This document shows positions 1 to 8,044 of a DNA stretch of 64,000 nt, one piece after another. Position 1 is the first letter of the stretch. Each line of letters opens with the position of its first letter. A program made the position numbers and the translations under genes. The stretch lies in NCBI RefSeq assembly GCF_029433255.1, contig NZ_JAQTHU010000001.1:1054001-1118000 (forward strand), read 5' to 3'. The notes under the pieces were generated by a model that had not been told where the DNA came from, made no database searches, and was given only the letters and a program-made list of their open reading frames with translations. Origin of the DNA: Lactobacillus sp. ESL0791 (GTDB taxonomy: Bacteria > Bacillota > Bacilli > Lactobacillales > Lactobacillaceae).

Positions 1-833
1 ACATTGATCCCAAAGTGGCCGCCATTGTTGATATTTACCACAATGTGCATCTGGATTACCACAAGACTTTTGCCAATTATGTTAATGCCAAACTAAATGT
101 GACCAGAACCCAAACTGTTAATGATTATTTCATTGCCAATTTCGACCAAAAAGATATCTTGCAGAAAGAAAAAGAAGTTACCAAGGCACAAATGCAAACT
201 TTTTCTGAGCGGGATGCCAACGCTGATTATTTTATCGGCAAGGAATATCTTGCAAGTAAAACCGAACAGATCATGAAAAAGGATGACATGAAACTGCCGG
301 GAATCCATAATCAGCAAAACGCCTTGGTGGCAATTGCAATTTCCAAGATCATGGGCGCGGATAATTCTGATATTCGAGCAGTTCTGAAGAATTTTGCGGG
401 AGCAAAGCATCGGTTACAATATGTGATGACGCTGGACGGCCGCAAGATTTATAATGATTCAAAGTCTACCAATATTGAGGCTGCTTCTGTTGCCATTCCC
501 GCTTTTACTGCCCCGGAAGTTTGGCTTGCCGGTGGGTTGGATCGCGGGTTTACGTTTGATTCGTTAGTTCCGCTTTTGCGGGAACATGTTAAAGCGGTTG
601 TTTTATACGGTGAATCGAAGTACCTCTTAGCCGACGCGGCCAGAAAAGCTGGAATCAAGAAGATCGTGCTTGAAAACACGCTGCAAGAGGCTGTCCCGAA
701 AGCATATGAACTAACTAATCCCGGAGATGTGCTGTTGTTTTCACCGGCTTGCGCCTCTTGGGATCAATTTCGTACTTTTGAAGAACGCGGCGATTATTTT
801 ATAAATTTTGTTAAGGAATTAAAGACTAAGTAA
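1..833 (+). CDS. murD: UDP-N-acetylmuramoylalanine--D-glutamate ligase, 5'-truncated by the window edge
   Basis: MurD adds D-glutamate to UDP-MurNAc-L-Ala in the cytoplasmic stage of peptidoglycan synthesis. Only the C-terminal part is present: the frame is open from base 3 with no stop, so the true start lies upstream and the GTG at 15 is just an internal Val. Visible family features are the Mur ligase middle-domain HNQQNALVAIA stretch and the DSKSTN block of the C-terminal ligase domain. MurG starts one base after the stop, the usual dcw order. About 277 residues are visible of the roughly 450-460 expected. Confidence 0.95.
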   Translation, partial: IDPKVAAIVDIYHNVHLDYHKTFANYVNAKLNVTRTQTVNDYFIANFDQKDILQKEKEVTKAQMQTFSERDANADYFIGKEYLASKTEQIMKKDDMKLPGIHNQQNALVAIAISKIMGADNSDIRAVLKNFAGAKHRLQYVMTLDGRKIYNDSKSTNIEAASVAIPAFTAPEVWLAGGLDRGFTFDSLVPLLREHVKAVVLYGESKYLLADAARKAGIKKIVLENTLQEAVPKAYELTNPGDVLLFSPACASWDQFRTFEERGDYFINFVKELKTK

Positions 834-834
834 A

Positions 835-1941
835 ATGAGAGTTATCTTTACCGGTGGCGGCACGGGCGGCCACATTTATCCAATCATGGCGATTATTGAC
901 CGTCTGAAGCAGCAAAAGATTGCAAGTAACGATGAAATTTTGTTTGTGGGAACAAAAAAAGGTCTTGAAGCTAAAATTGTTCCTGCAGCAGGAGTAAATT
1001 TCACAACAATTGATATTCAGGGCTTTAACCGTAAACATCTTTTGAAAAATTTTACAACAGTGAACTTGTTTATCAAGGCAACCAAGAGGGCAAAGAAAAT
1101 TTTGACTGCTTTTAAGCCCGATGTTGTGGTTGGCACGGGCGGTTATGTTAGCGGCGCACTTGTCTATGCGGCAGCCAAAATGCACATTCCGACCATGATT
1201 CATGAGTCCAATTCGGTGGTTGGGGTCGCTAATAAATTTTTGGGTCATTACGTTGACAAAATTTGCTATACCTTTGATGATGCGGCAACGCAATTTGCAG
1301 AAAAAGAAAAGCTGGTTAAAACGGGCAATCCCCGTTCACAACAAATTCTTAACCTCCATAGTCCCCAAATCGATCTGCAAAAAGAATTACAATTAAATCC
1401 GAAAATTTCAACTGTTTTGGTTTTTGGCGGTTCCCGCGGGGCGCTGGCAATTAATCGAGTCATGCTCAAGTCGCTGATGAAGCTGAAAAACAAACCCTAC
1501 CAAATTATTTGGGTAACAGGCACCTTTTATTTTGCTAAAGTTAAAGAAAAATTGCAGAATATTGAATATGGAGATAACATCAAAATTTTATCATACATTC
1601 AAAATATGCCGGCTTTACTGCCGGAAATGGCCTGTGTTGTTTCACGGTCGGGGGCAACCAGTATTGCAGAATTCACGGCGCTGGGTGTGCCGGCAATTTT
1701 GATTCCGAGTCCAAACGTAACGCATAATCACCAAATGAAGAATGCACTTGATTTGGAAAAGGCTGGCGCAGCGCTGGTCATCTCGGAAGCCGATTTGAAT
1801 CCGAATAGTTTTATTTCATCAATTGACCATATTTTATTGGATGAAAAATATGCGACAGAAATGAGTGCTGCATCGAAAAAATTGGGTGTTCCTGATGCGG
1901 CAGATGAAGTAATTAAAGTCATGCAAGAAATTTCTCGTTAA
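835..1941 (+). CDS. murG: UDP-GlcNAc:undecaprenyl-pyrophosphoryl-MurNAc-pentapeptide transferase
   Basis: MurG transfers GlcNAc to lipid I to give lipid II on the inner face of the membrane. The 368-aa protein has the N-terminal glycine loop GGGTGGH (about residues 7-13) and the C-terminal UDP-GlcNAc-binding region with SGATSIAEF near residue 271, then PSPNVTHNHQ. Length is normal for the family. The ATG lies one base after the murD stop, so the two genes are probably co-translated; divIB follows 17 bases after the stop. Confidence 0.96.
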   Translation: MRVIFTGGGTGGHIYPIMAIIDRLKQQKIASNDEILFVGTKKGLEAKIVPAAGVNFTTIDIQGFNRKHLLKNFTTVNLFIKATKRAKKILTAFKPDVVVGTGGYVSGALVYAAAKMHIPTMIHESNSVVGVANKFLGHYVDKICYTFDDAATQFAEKEKLVKTGNPRSQQILNLHSPQIDLQKELQLNPKISTVLVFGGSRGALAINRVMLKSLMKLKNKPYQIIWVTGTFYFAKVKEKLQNIEYGDNIKILSYIQNMPALLPEMACVVSRSGATSIAEFTALGVPAILIPSPNVTHNHQMKNALDLEKAGAALVISEADLNPNSFISSIDHILLDEKYATEMSAASKKLGVPDAADEVIKVMQEISR

Positions 1942-1958
1942 GAAAGTAGGTGAGGCAG

Positions 1959-2816
1959 ATGGGTAACAAACGGGTGACTAAAATTGATCCTGACGAAAAA
2001 CTAGCGCATTATCTGCGGCATCAGTCGGAGAGTAAAAACACCCGTTCACACAAAAAGGCGCCACTTTCTGCCTCGCTTAAGCAACTTAATGCGGAACGAA
2101 AGAAAGCATTATTTCGACGCCTGGGCTTGATTATTTCTTTGTCGCTGCTAGTGATTATAGTGCTTGGTTATTATATTTCACCGGTTGCTGATGTTAGCAG
2201 TATCAAAATTGTCGGTGCCGATGATCTGCCAGCAGTGCAAATTGCCAAAACAGCTGATATTGATTCAAGCAACAAAATCTTACACTGCATGCTTACCCAG
2301 CAAAAATTAAAAAAAAAATTACTAGGCAAGTATAATGAAATAAAGGATATTAGATTGCATGTGAATGGGCTTAATCACTTAGTGCTGCAGATCGATGAAT
2401 ACCCAGCAATTGGGTATATTAAACTGAAAAATGGCTATCGCAAAATCATTACTGGCGGCAAATTAGGAACAGCTAATCTGCCTTGGTCCGAGGTTGATCA
2501 AAGCAAACCAATGTTTATTGGTTATGATCATGAACTTTCTCTGGAACATGATATTAAATTATTTAACAGCTTGCCTGCCGCTTTTCAGGAAAAAGTTAAA
2601 CTGCTCAGTGGCAACACGCAGAGGGCGTCACAAATAATTTTTGTAATGAAAGACGGCAATGTGGTAATTGGCAATGCCGCTAGCATTAAGGACAAGTTGT
2701 GGTATTACGATGAAATTAGAAAAAAAGCAGAAAAAAATAGTGTAATTGACATGGAAGTGGGCGTTTTCAGTAGACCGCTAACGGCTAAGGAAAAGAAAAT
2801 ATATGGTGTATCATAG
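1959..2816 (+). CDS. divIB: Cell division protein DivIB/FtsQ
   Basis: Bitopic septum protein that works with FtsL and DivIC. About 285 aa with a charged cytoplasmic tail, one membrane helix (LIISLSLLVIIVLGYYI, about residues 48-64) and then the extracytoplasmic POTRA region beginning VSSIKIVG. I chose the ATG at 1959 because the AGGTGAGG Shine-Dalgarno (SD) sequence sits just before it; the in-frame GTG at 1950 lies inside that SD. It lies between murG and ftsA as in other lactobacilli. Sequence conservation of this family is low, so the call rests on topology, POTRA start and position. Confidence 0.9.
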   Translation: MGNKRVTKIDPDEKLAHYLRHQSESKNTRSHKKAPLSASLKQLNAERKKALFRRLGLIISLSLLVIIVLGYYISPVADVSSIKIVGADDLPAVQIAKTADIDSSNKILHCMLTQQKLKKKLLGKYNEIKDIRLHVNGLNHLVLQIDEYPAIGYIKLKNGYRKIITGGKLGTANLPWSEVDQSKPMFIGYDHELSLEHDIKLFNSLPAAFQEKVKLLSGNTQRASQIIFVMKDGNVVIGNAASIKDKLWYYDEIRKKAEKNSVIDMEVGVFSRPLTAKEKKIYGVS

Positions 2817-2836
2817 TCTGTATTTTTGTCTTTTTA

Positions 2837-2845
2837 TGTTAAGAT
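2837..2845 (+). promoter_or_regulatory. Candidate extended -10 promoter upstream of ftsA
   Basis: TGT followed by TAAGAT (2840-2845) fits an extended -10 element in the 61-base gap between divIB and ftsA. No good -35 is visible at the right distance, so this is only a candidate internal promoter for ftsA-ftsZ. Confidence 0.3.
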
Positions 2846-2877
2846 TTCGTTTGTAGGCAATTAATGGGGGAAAAATT

Positions 2878-4233
2878 TTGGACAATTCAAATCTTTTGGT
2901 GGGTCTGGATATCGGCACCACAAGCATAAAAGCGGTTGTATCAGATTCTGGTAACGTAATTGGTGCGGTTAAAGTTTCTAATACAGGGATGCGGCACGGC
3001 AAAATTGTTGATATTGACCAAACAGCGCTGGCAATAAAAAAAGCGTTAAAAGAAATAGAACAAAAAATTAATACAACCATTTATCGGGTGGTAACCGGAA
3101 TTCCGGTTGGGATGCTTCAGCTGGAGACTGCGAGCGATATGATCAATATCGGCGATAGTGCCCGTGAAATTGAGGATATTGATGTTAAGCGCGCTTTGCA
3201 AACGGCGATTAATTCTGCCGTGAAAAATGAGCGTGAACCGATTGCCTTTTTGCCAAGCCGATTTTTGATTGATGGCAAGGCAGATGTTGATGACCCACGG
3301 AAGATGATTGCCCATTCCTTAGCTGTCCACGGTATTTTACTGACTGCCCCCTCTGGTGCACTTCATAATGTGAAGAAAGCGATCGAACGTGCGGGCTACC
3401 AAAATGACCTTTTTATTCCAGCACCATTAGCAATTGCCAGCAGTGCACTCACGGAAAGTGAGCGTACTTTTGGTTCAGTGCTCCTTGATCTTGGCGGCGG
3501 AATAACTACTGCCACCATCATTCATGACGGCCAGATAAAATATGCTAATATCGATTTTGAAGGTGGAAGTGATATCAGCAATGATATCTCTGTTGTTTTA
3601 AGTATTTCGAAAAAAGATGCTGAGCAATTAAAATTTGATTATGGCTTTGCTGACCCTAGCCTTACATCAAAAAAGAATCAGTTTGCGGTTAACAGTGTAG
3701 GGGCACCTAATCAGAAAATAGTTGATGAAACTTATCTTAGCCAAATTATTAATGCGCGAATGCTGCAGATTATTGACAGAATTGGCAATGGATTGGCGAA
3801 ACATAACGGTTTAAATTTGCCCGGAGGAATCGTTATTACCGGAGGCAATAGCTTGCTTCAGGGTACTGCGGGGCTTGTTGCTCAGCGTCTGGGCGTAAAA
3901 ACGCGCATCTTTCAGCCTACAGAATTAGGAATTCACAGTCCGGAATACGCTGCGGCCTATGGCATTGTAAATTATGTGGCTAAAATGTCAGAAACTGATT
4001 TTCTTGTCGAACAAGTAATTTATGGCAATGAAGCATTGACGCGGCCAAAAGATAAGAAAGTTCAAAAAAATAACAAAGTTTCAAATAGAATTGTCTCTAT
4101 TAGTGAAACTAGAGAAAAAGAGGCTTATAATAGAGATGAATTGCCTAGAGAAAAAAAATCTTCGGATGATAGGCCAAAAAAAACTAAGCAAAAAAAAGGT
4201 ATCAAGAATTTGTTTAAAAAGTTCTTTGATTAA
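2878..4233 (+). CDS. ftsA: Cell division protein FtsA
   Basis: Actin-like ATPase that tethers FtsZ to the membrane. The 451-aa protein starts with the phosphate-1 motif GLDIGTTSIKAV (residues 9-20); the second nucleotide-binding block LLDLGGGITTATI and adenosine motif GGIVITGGNSLLQG follow. The C-terminus is a long charged linker (from about residue 390) ending in a basic amphipathic helix GIKNLFKKFFD, the expected membrane-targeting sequence. The start is TTG at 2878, preceded by a GGGGG SD at 2865-2870; the ATG at 2863 is out of frame. ftsZ follows after 14 bases. Confidence 0.96.
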   Translation: MDNSNLLVGLDIGTTSIKAVVSDSGNVIGAVKVSNTGMRHGKIVDIDQTALAIKKALKEIEQKINTTIYRVVTGIPVGMLQLETASDMINIGDSAREIEDIDVKRALQTAINSAVKNEREPIAFLPSRFLIDGKADVDDPRKMIAHSLAVHGILLTAPSGALHNVKKAIERAGYQNDLFIPAPLAIASSALTESERTFGSVLLDLGGGITTATIIHDGQIKYANIDFEGGSDISNDISVVLSISKKDAEQLKFDYGFADPSLTSKKNQFAVNSVGAPNQKIVDETYLSQIINARMLQIIDRIGNGLAKHNGLNLPGGIVITGGNSLLQGTAGLVAQRLGVKTRIFQPTELGIHSPEYAAAYGIVNYVAKMSETDFLVEQVIYGNEALTRPKDKKVQKNNKVSNRIVSISETREKEAYNRDELPREKKSSDDRPKKTKQKKGIKNLFKKFFD

Positions 4234-4247
4234 AGGTGGTTATATAG

Positions 4248-5567
4248 ATGGATTTCACATTTGATTCTGACGACAATAAGAGTGCTGTGATCAAAGTAAT
4301 CGGCGTCGGTGGCGCTGGTGGTAATGCCGTTAATCGAATGATTGATGATGGTGTTCAGGGGGTTTCCTTTGTTGCTGCAAATACTGATGTTCAGGCACTC
4401 AATAGCAATAAGGCGGAAAATAAAATTCAGTTAGGTCCTAAGCTTACAAGGGGTCTAGGTGCAGGTTCGCATCCTGAGGTTGGTCAAAAAGCGGCTGAGG
4501 AAAGTGAGCAGGCAATTGAGGACGCACTTAAGGGTTCAGATATGATTTTTATTACTGCTGGAATGGGCGGCGGTACCGGTACCGGTGCCGCTCCCATTGT
4601 TGCCAAAATCGCTCGAGAGACAGGAGCTTTGACAGTGGGCGTGGTAACTCGTCCGTTTACTTTTGAGGGTCCTAGACGGTCAAAAAATGCAGCTGAAGGA
4701 ATTACTCAATTAAAGCAATATGTTGACACCTTGGTCATTATCGCAAATAACCGTTTATTGGAAATGGTTGATAAAAAGACGCCGATGATGGATGCTTTTA
4801 AGGAAGCGGACAATGTTTTAAAGCAAGGTGTGCAAGGAATTTCTGATTTAATCACGTCAACTGATTACGTTAACTTAGACTTTGCCGATGTCAAGACAGT
4901 GATGGCAAATCAGGGTGCAGCATTAATGGGAATTGGCCGGGCTAACGGTGAAAATCGCACGGTTGAAGCAACTAAAATGGCGATTTCTTCGCCGCTGCTG
5001 GAAGTTTCAATTGATGGAGCTAAACAGGTCCTGCTGAATATTACCGGTGGTCCGGATCTAACTTTGTTTGAAGCACAGGATGCTTCCGAGATTGTTTCCA
5101 AAGCTGCTGGTGAAGATGTCAATATCATCTTTGGGACGTCAATCAACCCTAACTTGGGTGATGAGGTAGTTGTAACGGTGATTGCAACTGGAATTGATTC
5201 CAGTGTTGAGGAAAAAGCCTCTAAGCAATTACCAGGACGCAGTCATCAGTTTAAGGCTTCTCCAAGTAAAACGAATGATGATGCTGAAAGAAAAACAGAT
5301 GTTAATAGTGAAAGAAATCTTAATGAACAAAATTCTGCTAGACCAAGTTCACCTCAACATAAAACAATGGTTGATCCGACAAGCGTCTGGAATTTAAATG
5401 ACGATGATCGTCGTTCGAGAGCGAATGAACAAGCAAAGTCGTTTGCGCGTGATGATGAATTGAATTCTTTTAAAGAGGATCAAGATGATATTTCACAGAT
5501 TGAAATTAATTCACAAGATGATAATCAGGATGATATACCATTCTTTAGACACCGCAATGAAAATTAG
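4248..5567 (+). CDS. ftsZ: Cell division GTPase FtsZ
   Basis: Tubulin homologue that forms the Z ring. The N-terminal GTPase core has [13 protein letters not shown] near residue 20 and the tubulin signature GGGTGTGA at about 107-114. The core ends near residue 320 and is followed by a long polar linker of about 100 residues rich in D, N, E and S. The extreme C-terminus DDIPFFRHR matches the conserved peptide that binds FtsA and SepF. AAAGGTGG provides the SD. 439 aa is at the long end for the family because of the linker. Confidence 0.98.
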   Translation: MDFTFDSDDNKSAVIKVIGVGGAGGNAVNRMIDDGVQGVSFVAANTDVQALNSNKAENKIQLGPKLTRGLGAGSHPEVGQKAAEESEQAIEDALKGSDMIFITAGMGGGTGTGAAPIVAKIARETGALTVGVVTRPFTFEGPRRSKNAAEGITQLKQYVDTLVIIANNRLLEMVDKKTPMMDAFKEADNVLKQGVQGISDLITSTDYVNLDFADVKTVMANQGAALMGIGRANGENRTVEATKMAISSPLLEVSIDGAKQVLLNITGGPDLTLFEAQDASEIVSKAAGEDVNIIFGTSINPNLGDEVVVTVIATGIDSSVEEKASKQLPGRSHQFKASPSKTNDDAERKTDVNSERNLNEQNSARPSSPQHKTMVDPTSVWNLNDDDRRSRANEQAKSFARDDELNSFKEDQDDISQIEINSQDDNQDDIPFFRHRNEN

Positions 5568-5586
5568 CAGAGAAGGAGAACTTTAA

Positions 5587-6027
5587 ATGTCACTCAATAA
5601 ATTAGGTAAGTTTTTTGGAATTTCAGATGAAGACGATCTTTCTGAAGAAGAACAATATGATGATGATCAGGAATATGCCCCAGGAATGGAAGCAAACGGC
5701 AGTTCTGTCAACAATGATAAGGTAGTTTCAATCAAGGACGGATTAAATTCCGCTAAAAGTAAGATTGCCTTGTATGAGCCGCGGGTTTATTCCGATGCTA
5801 AAGATGTCGCGCAAAATCTGTTGAACAATAAGGCTGTGATCATTAATTTTAGTAGAATGGATGACAGTTCTGCGCGAAGAATCGTTGATTTTGTCACGGG
5901 AACTGTTTACGCCCTGAATGGTGAAATTCAACGCATCGGCGATAAGATATTTTTGGCAACGCCGCCTAAATTTGTCACGGATGGAAAAATTAGTGATTTA
6001 GTGGATAAGAAAGATAATCTAGGTTAA
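5587..6027 (+). CDS. sepF: Cell division protein SepF
   Basis: SepF bundles FtsZ filaments and anchors them to the membrane. The 146-aa protein has an N-terminal short helix (MSLNKLGKFFGI), an acidic linker with DDDQEY, and the globular C-terminal domain with AVIINFSRMDDSSARRIVDFVTG, typical of the family (DUF552). A strong SD (AGAAGGAGA) precedes the ATG. Its stop abuts the start codon of yggT, so translation of the pair is probably coupled. Confidence 0.95.
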   Translation: MSLNKLGKFFGISDEDDLSEEEQYDDDQEYAPGMEANGSSVNNDKVVSIKDGLNSAKSKIALYEPRVYSDAKDVAQNLLNNKAVIINFSRMDDSSARRIVDFVTGTVYALNGEIQRIGDKIFLATPPKFVTDGKISDLVDKKDNLG

Positions 6028-6330
6028 ATGGCTGACATTCTTTTTCATGCTTACAACATAATTAACTGGCTGATCTGGTTATATTGCATACTCATTGTCA
6101 TTGATGCGATCACCAGTTGGCTTCCTTTTCTAAGTAATTCGGTTTTGGGTAGGTTTCTTCACAGAATAGTTGAGCCGTATACTGGGTTATTCAGAAAAGG
6201 CCCGCTTGAGCGGTTAGCATACTCAACGGGAATTGATATTTCACCGATAATAGCGTTGTTTCTGTTATATTTTATTCAGGATTATGCACTTCGGTGGTTG
6301 TTTGAGCTTTTATTTAAGCTGATTGGCTGA
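6028..6330 (+). CDS. YggT family membrane protein (YlmG)
   Basis: Small integral membrane protein of 100 aa with two hydrophobic segments (about residues 9-33 and 72-95) and the family pattern of a central amphipathic region with FLHRIVEPYTGLFRK. YggT/YlmG proteins sit between sepF and ylmH in Gram-positive dcw clusters; a role in division or membrane protein placement is suspected but not defined. The ATG directly follows the sepF stop, and its own stop overlaps the ylmH start by one base. Confidence 0.9.
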   Translation: MADILFHAYNIINWLIWLYCILIVIDAITSWLPFLSNSVLGRFLHRIVEPYTGLFRKGPLERLAYSTGIDISPIIALFLLYFIQDYALRWLFELLFKLIG

Positions 6331-7115
6331 TGATGAAGAGGGCTAGTTCTTTTTATCCGTATTTTGCTGGCGATGAGCGTGTCACCGTTGACAAAATGTT
6401 TAGTTTTTACAAAAAAATGTCTCATGGGACCCAGTGGCTGCTAACTGATTTTTTAGATCCAGGGCAGCGTGATATTCTTAAAACAATTGTTGGTAATGAT
6501 TTTTTTATTCAGGAAGATGGCGGTTATGAGCAGGCCGAAAAGAAGCGCGTTTACTTAAGTGATCGGGCAATTGAGTTAAGTCCTGCGGACTATCGGATTA
6601 CGGCTTTTGAGATTGCATATCCGGTAAAGTTTGCCAGTCTGAATCATAGTGCCATTCTTGGCACATTGGCTAATGCTGGAATTGAGCTTGCAACATTTGG
6701 TGATATCATTACAGATGGCAAGGGCCGGTGGCAGTTTTTTGGAAAAAGTGAATTAACGGATTTCTTTACAGACCAGATTACAAGGGTTGGCCGGCAGCAA
6801 GTTAAATTAAAAGCAGTTTCATCAGTGCTTAGTCCGCAAGATGATGGAATTGAAAAGACAATTGTTGCATCTTCGCTGCGGTTAGATAAAATTTTAGCTG
6901 AAAGCAGCGGGCAAAGCAGAAGTCAGATAAAAACGGCGCTTGCCAGTAATTTAGTTAAATTAAATTGGCATGGAACTAAGAATTCTAATATAATAGTGAA
7001 AGTAAATGATATTCTTAGTGTTAGATACTTTGGAAGAGTCAAAGTCATGAAGATTGAGACAACTAAGAAAAATAAATATAGGGTGGTGCTAAAACTGTGG
7101 CAAACAAAAAAATGA
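6330..7115 (+). CDS. ylmH: YlmH family S4-domain RNA-binding protein
   Basis: 261 aa. The C-terminal third carries an S4 RNA-binding domain (SSLRLDKILAESSGQSRSQ from about residue 180). The N-terminal part is the YlmH-specific alpha/beta domain. YlmH family proteins bind the ribosome and have been linked to rescue of stalled nascent chains and to division; the exact role here is inference. Two consecutive ATGs (6330, 6333) follow the yggT stop; either can be used. The gene overlaps the GTG start of divIVA by 19 bases. Confidence 0.92.
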   Translation: MMKRASSFYPYFAGDERVTVDKMFSFYKKMSHGTQWLLTDFLDPGQRDILKTIVGNDFFIQEDGGYEQAEKKRVYLSDRAIELSPADYRITAFEIAYPVKFASLNHSAILGTLANAGIELATFGDIITDGKGRWQFFGKSELTDFFTDQITRVGRQQVKLKAVSSVLSPQDDGIEKTIVASSLRLDKILAESSGQSRSQIKTALASNLVKLNWHGTKNSNIIVKVNDILSVRYFGRVKVMKIETTKKNKYRVVLKLWQTKK

Positions 7116-7825
7116 AATTCGATAAATTAACACCGATGGATATTCATAATCAAGAATTTAAACATCGTGGAATTAATGGTTATGACCGCCGTGAAGTAGA
7201 TAGTTTTCTTGACCGGATTGTTGATGATTACGGAAATGCGTTAGATGAAACCGCTGATTTAAAGAATGAAGTAGTTGAGCTTAATAATAAAGTTGAACAA
7301 TTAGAGAAAAAGGTTGCCGGTTATAATAATCAGAAACAATCACTTGCCAAAATGCAAGAAGATGCGAAGAAAAAGGCAAAGCAGATTGTCAGTAACGCAC
7401 ATAAACAAGCGGCTGCGAATACTAGCTATGAAAAACAGCAGCAGGATACAATCAGAAATGATTATGATCGCATTAAAGAAGAAGTTGCTGAATTTCGTAA
7501 CGGTATTCAAAAATTATTGCAAAATCAGATTGATGTTCTGAGTGATGACAAGTGGCAGCATGCCTTGGATACTTATTTTCATACCGATCGGTTTTACCCA
7601 TTTGATGGGTCAGAACCAATTTTATTGGTAAATAATGACGATGATGAGGTTGACATTGAGGATGCAGATGACGTAGACTTTGGGGAGGAAGATATGGACG
7701 ATGAACCGGATATTATGACCGGTGATAGTCCAAATCATGAAACAGTCAATCTTGATCATAATTCTAACAATAAAGACTCAGATACAACGATTGTTTTTCC
7801 TGATGATTATAAAGGTCATGAATAA
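7097..7825 (+). CDS. divIVA: Cell division/polarity protein DivIVA
   Basis: DivIVA recognises negatively curved membrane at the septum and poles. The conserved N-terminal domain has FKHRGINGYDRREVDSFL (residues 21-38), followed by coiled coil with many K/Q/E heptads to about residue 160. The last 70 residues are very acidic (DDDEVDIEDADDVDF and similar) with no basic balance, typical of lactobacilli but variable. The GTG at 7097 has GGGTGGTG nine bases upstream; ATG at 7112 is the alternative. It ends the dcw operon and is followed by the ileS T-box leader. Confidence 0.95.
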   Translation: MANKKMKFDKLTPMDIHNQEFKHRGINGYDRREVDSFLDRIVDDYGNALDETADLKNEVVELNNKVEQLEKKVAGYNNQKQSLAKMQEDAKKKAKQIVSNAHKQAAANTSYEKQQQDTIRNDYDRIKEEVAEFRNGIQKLLQNQIDVLSDDKWQHALDTYFHTDRFYPFDGSEPILLVNNDDDEVDIEDADDVDFGEEDMDDEPDIMTGDSPNHETVNLDHNSNNKDSDTTIVFPDDYKGHE

Positions 7826-7831
7826 TTTTAG

Positions 7832-8029
7832 ACTGACAGTAAAATTGATGAGTAATTGCAGCGAATTAGCGGAGGTGAAAGGCTAATACTTAAACTCAAA
7901 AATTGATCGGCTGTCGATTGGTCTGAACGTTGTTACACGATACGTAAAACTAAGTGGGACTTGAAAAAGTCCAAGTTAGGTGGTACCACGAATTATAACC
8001 TCGCCCTATATTTAGGACGAGGTTTTTTT
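7832..8029 (+). promoter_or_regulatory. T-box leader (Ile) controlling ileS
   Basis: A tRNA-sensing leader precedes ileS. The base of stem I is TGACAG pairing with CTGTC near 7912-7917, the apical region carries GGAGGTGAAAGG, and Ile codons (ATT, ATC) occur just before the closing strand, where the specifier loop is expected. The T-box core AGGTGGTACCACG spans 7978-7990; its TGGT would pair with the ACCA end of tRNA-Ile. A terminator hairpin follows: CCTCGCCCTA (7999-8008) against TAGGACGAGG (8013-8022), then seven T. Uncharged tRNA-Ile should favour read-through. Confidence 0.93.
7999..8029 (+). terminator. T-box intrinsic terminator upstream of ileS
   Basis: Stem CCTCGCCCTA / TAGGACGAGG with one C-A mismatch and a T7 tract; the left arm overlaps the region that must pair in the antiterminator. 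It is the regulated expression platform of the T-box. Confidence 0.9.
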
Positions 8030-8044
8030 GGAAAGGAAAGTAAA

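Noticed and set aside
826..1293. 155-codon minus-strand ORF across murG
   Set aside because: Antisense shadow; the + strand gene has clear family motifs.
4560..4600. Repetitive GGTACCGGTACCGGTGCC-like DNA in ftsZ
   Set aside because: It encodes the conserved GGGTGTGA motif of FtsZ, so it is not a repeat element.
7961..8044. Extra 28 residues in front of ileS
   Set aside because: They are the translation of the T-box core and terminator; ATG 8045 has the SD.
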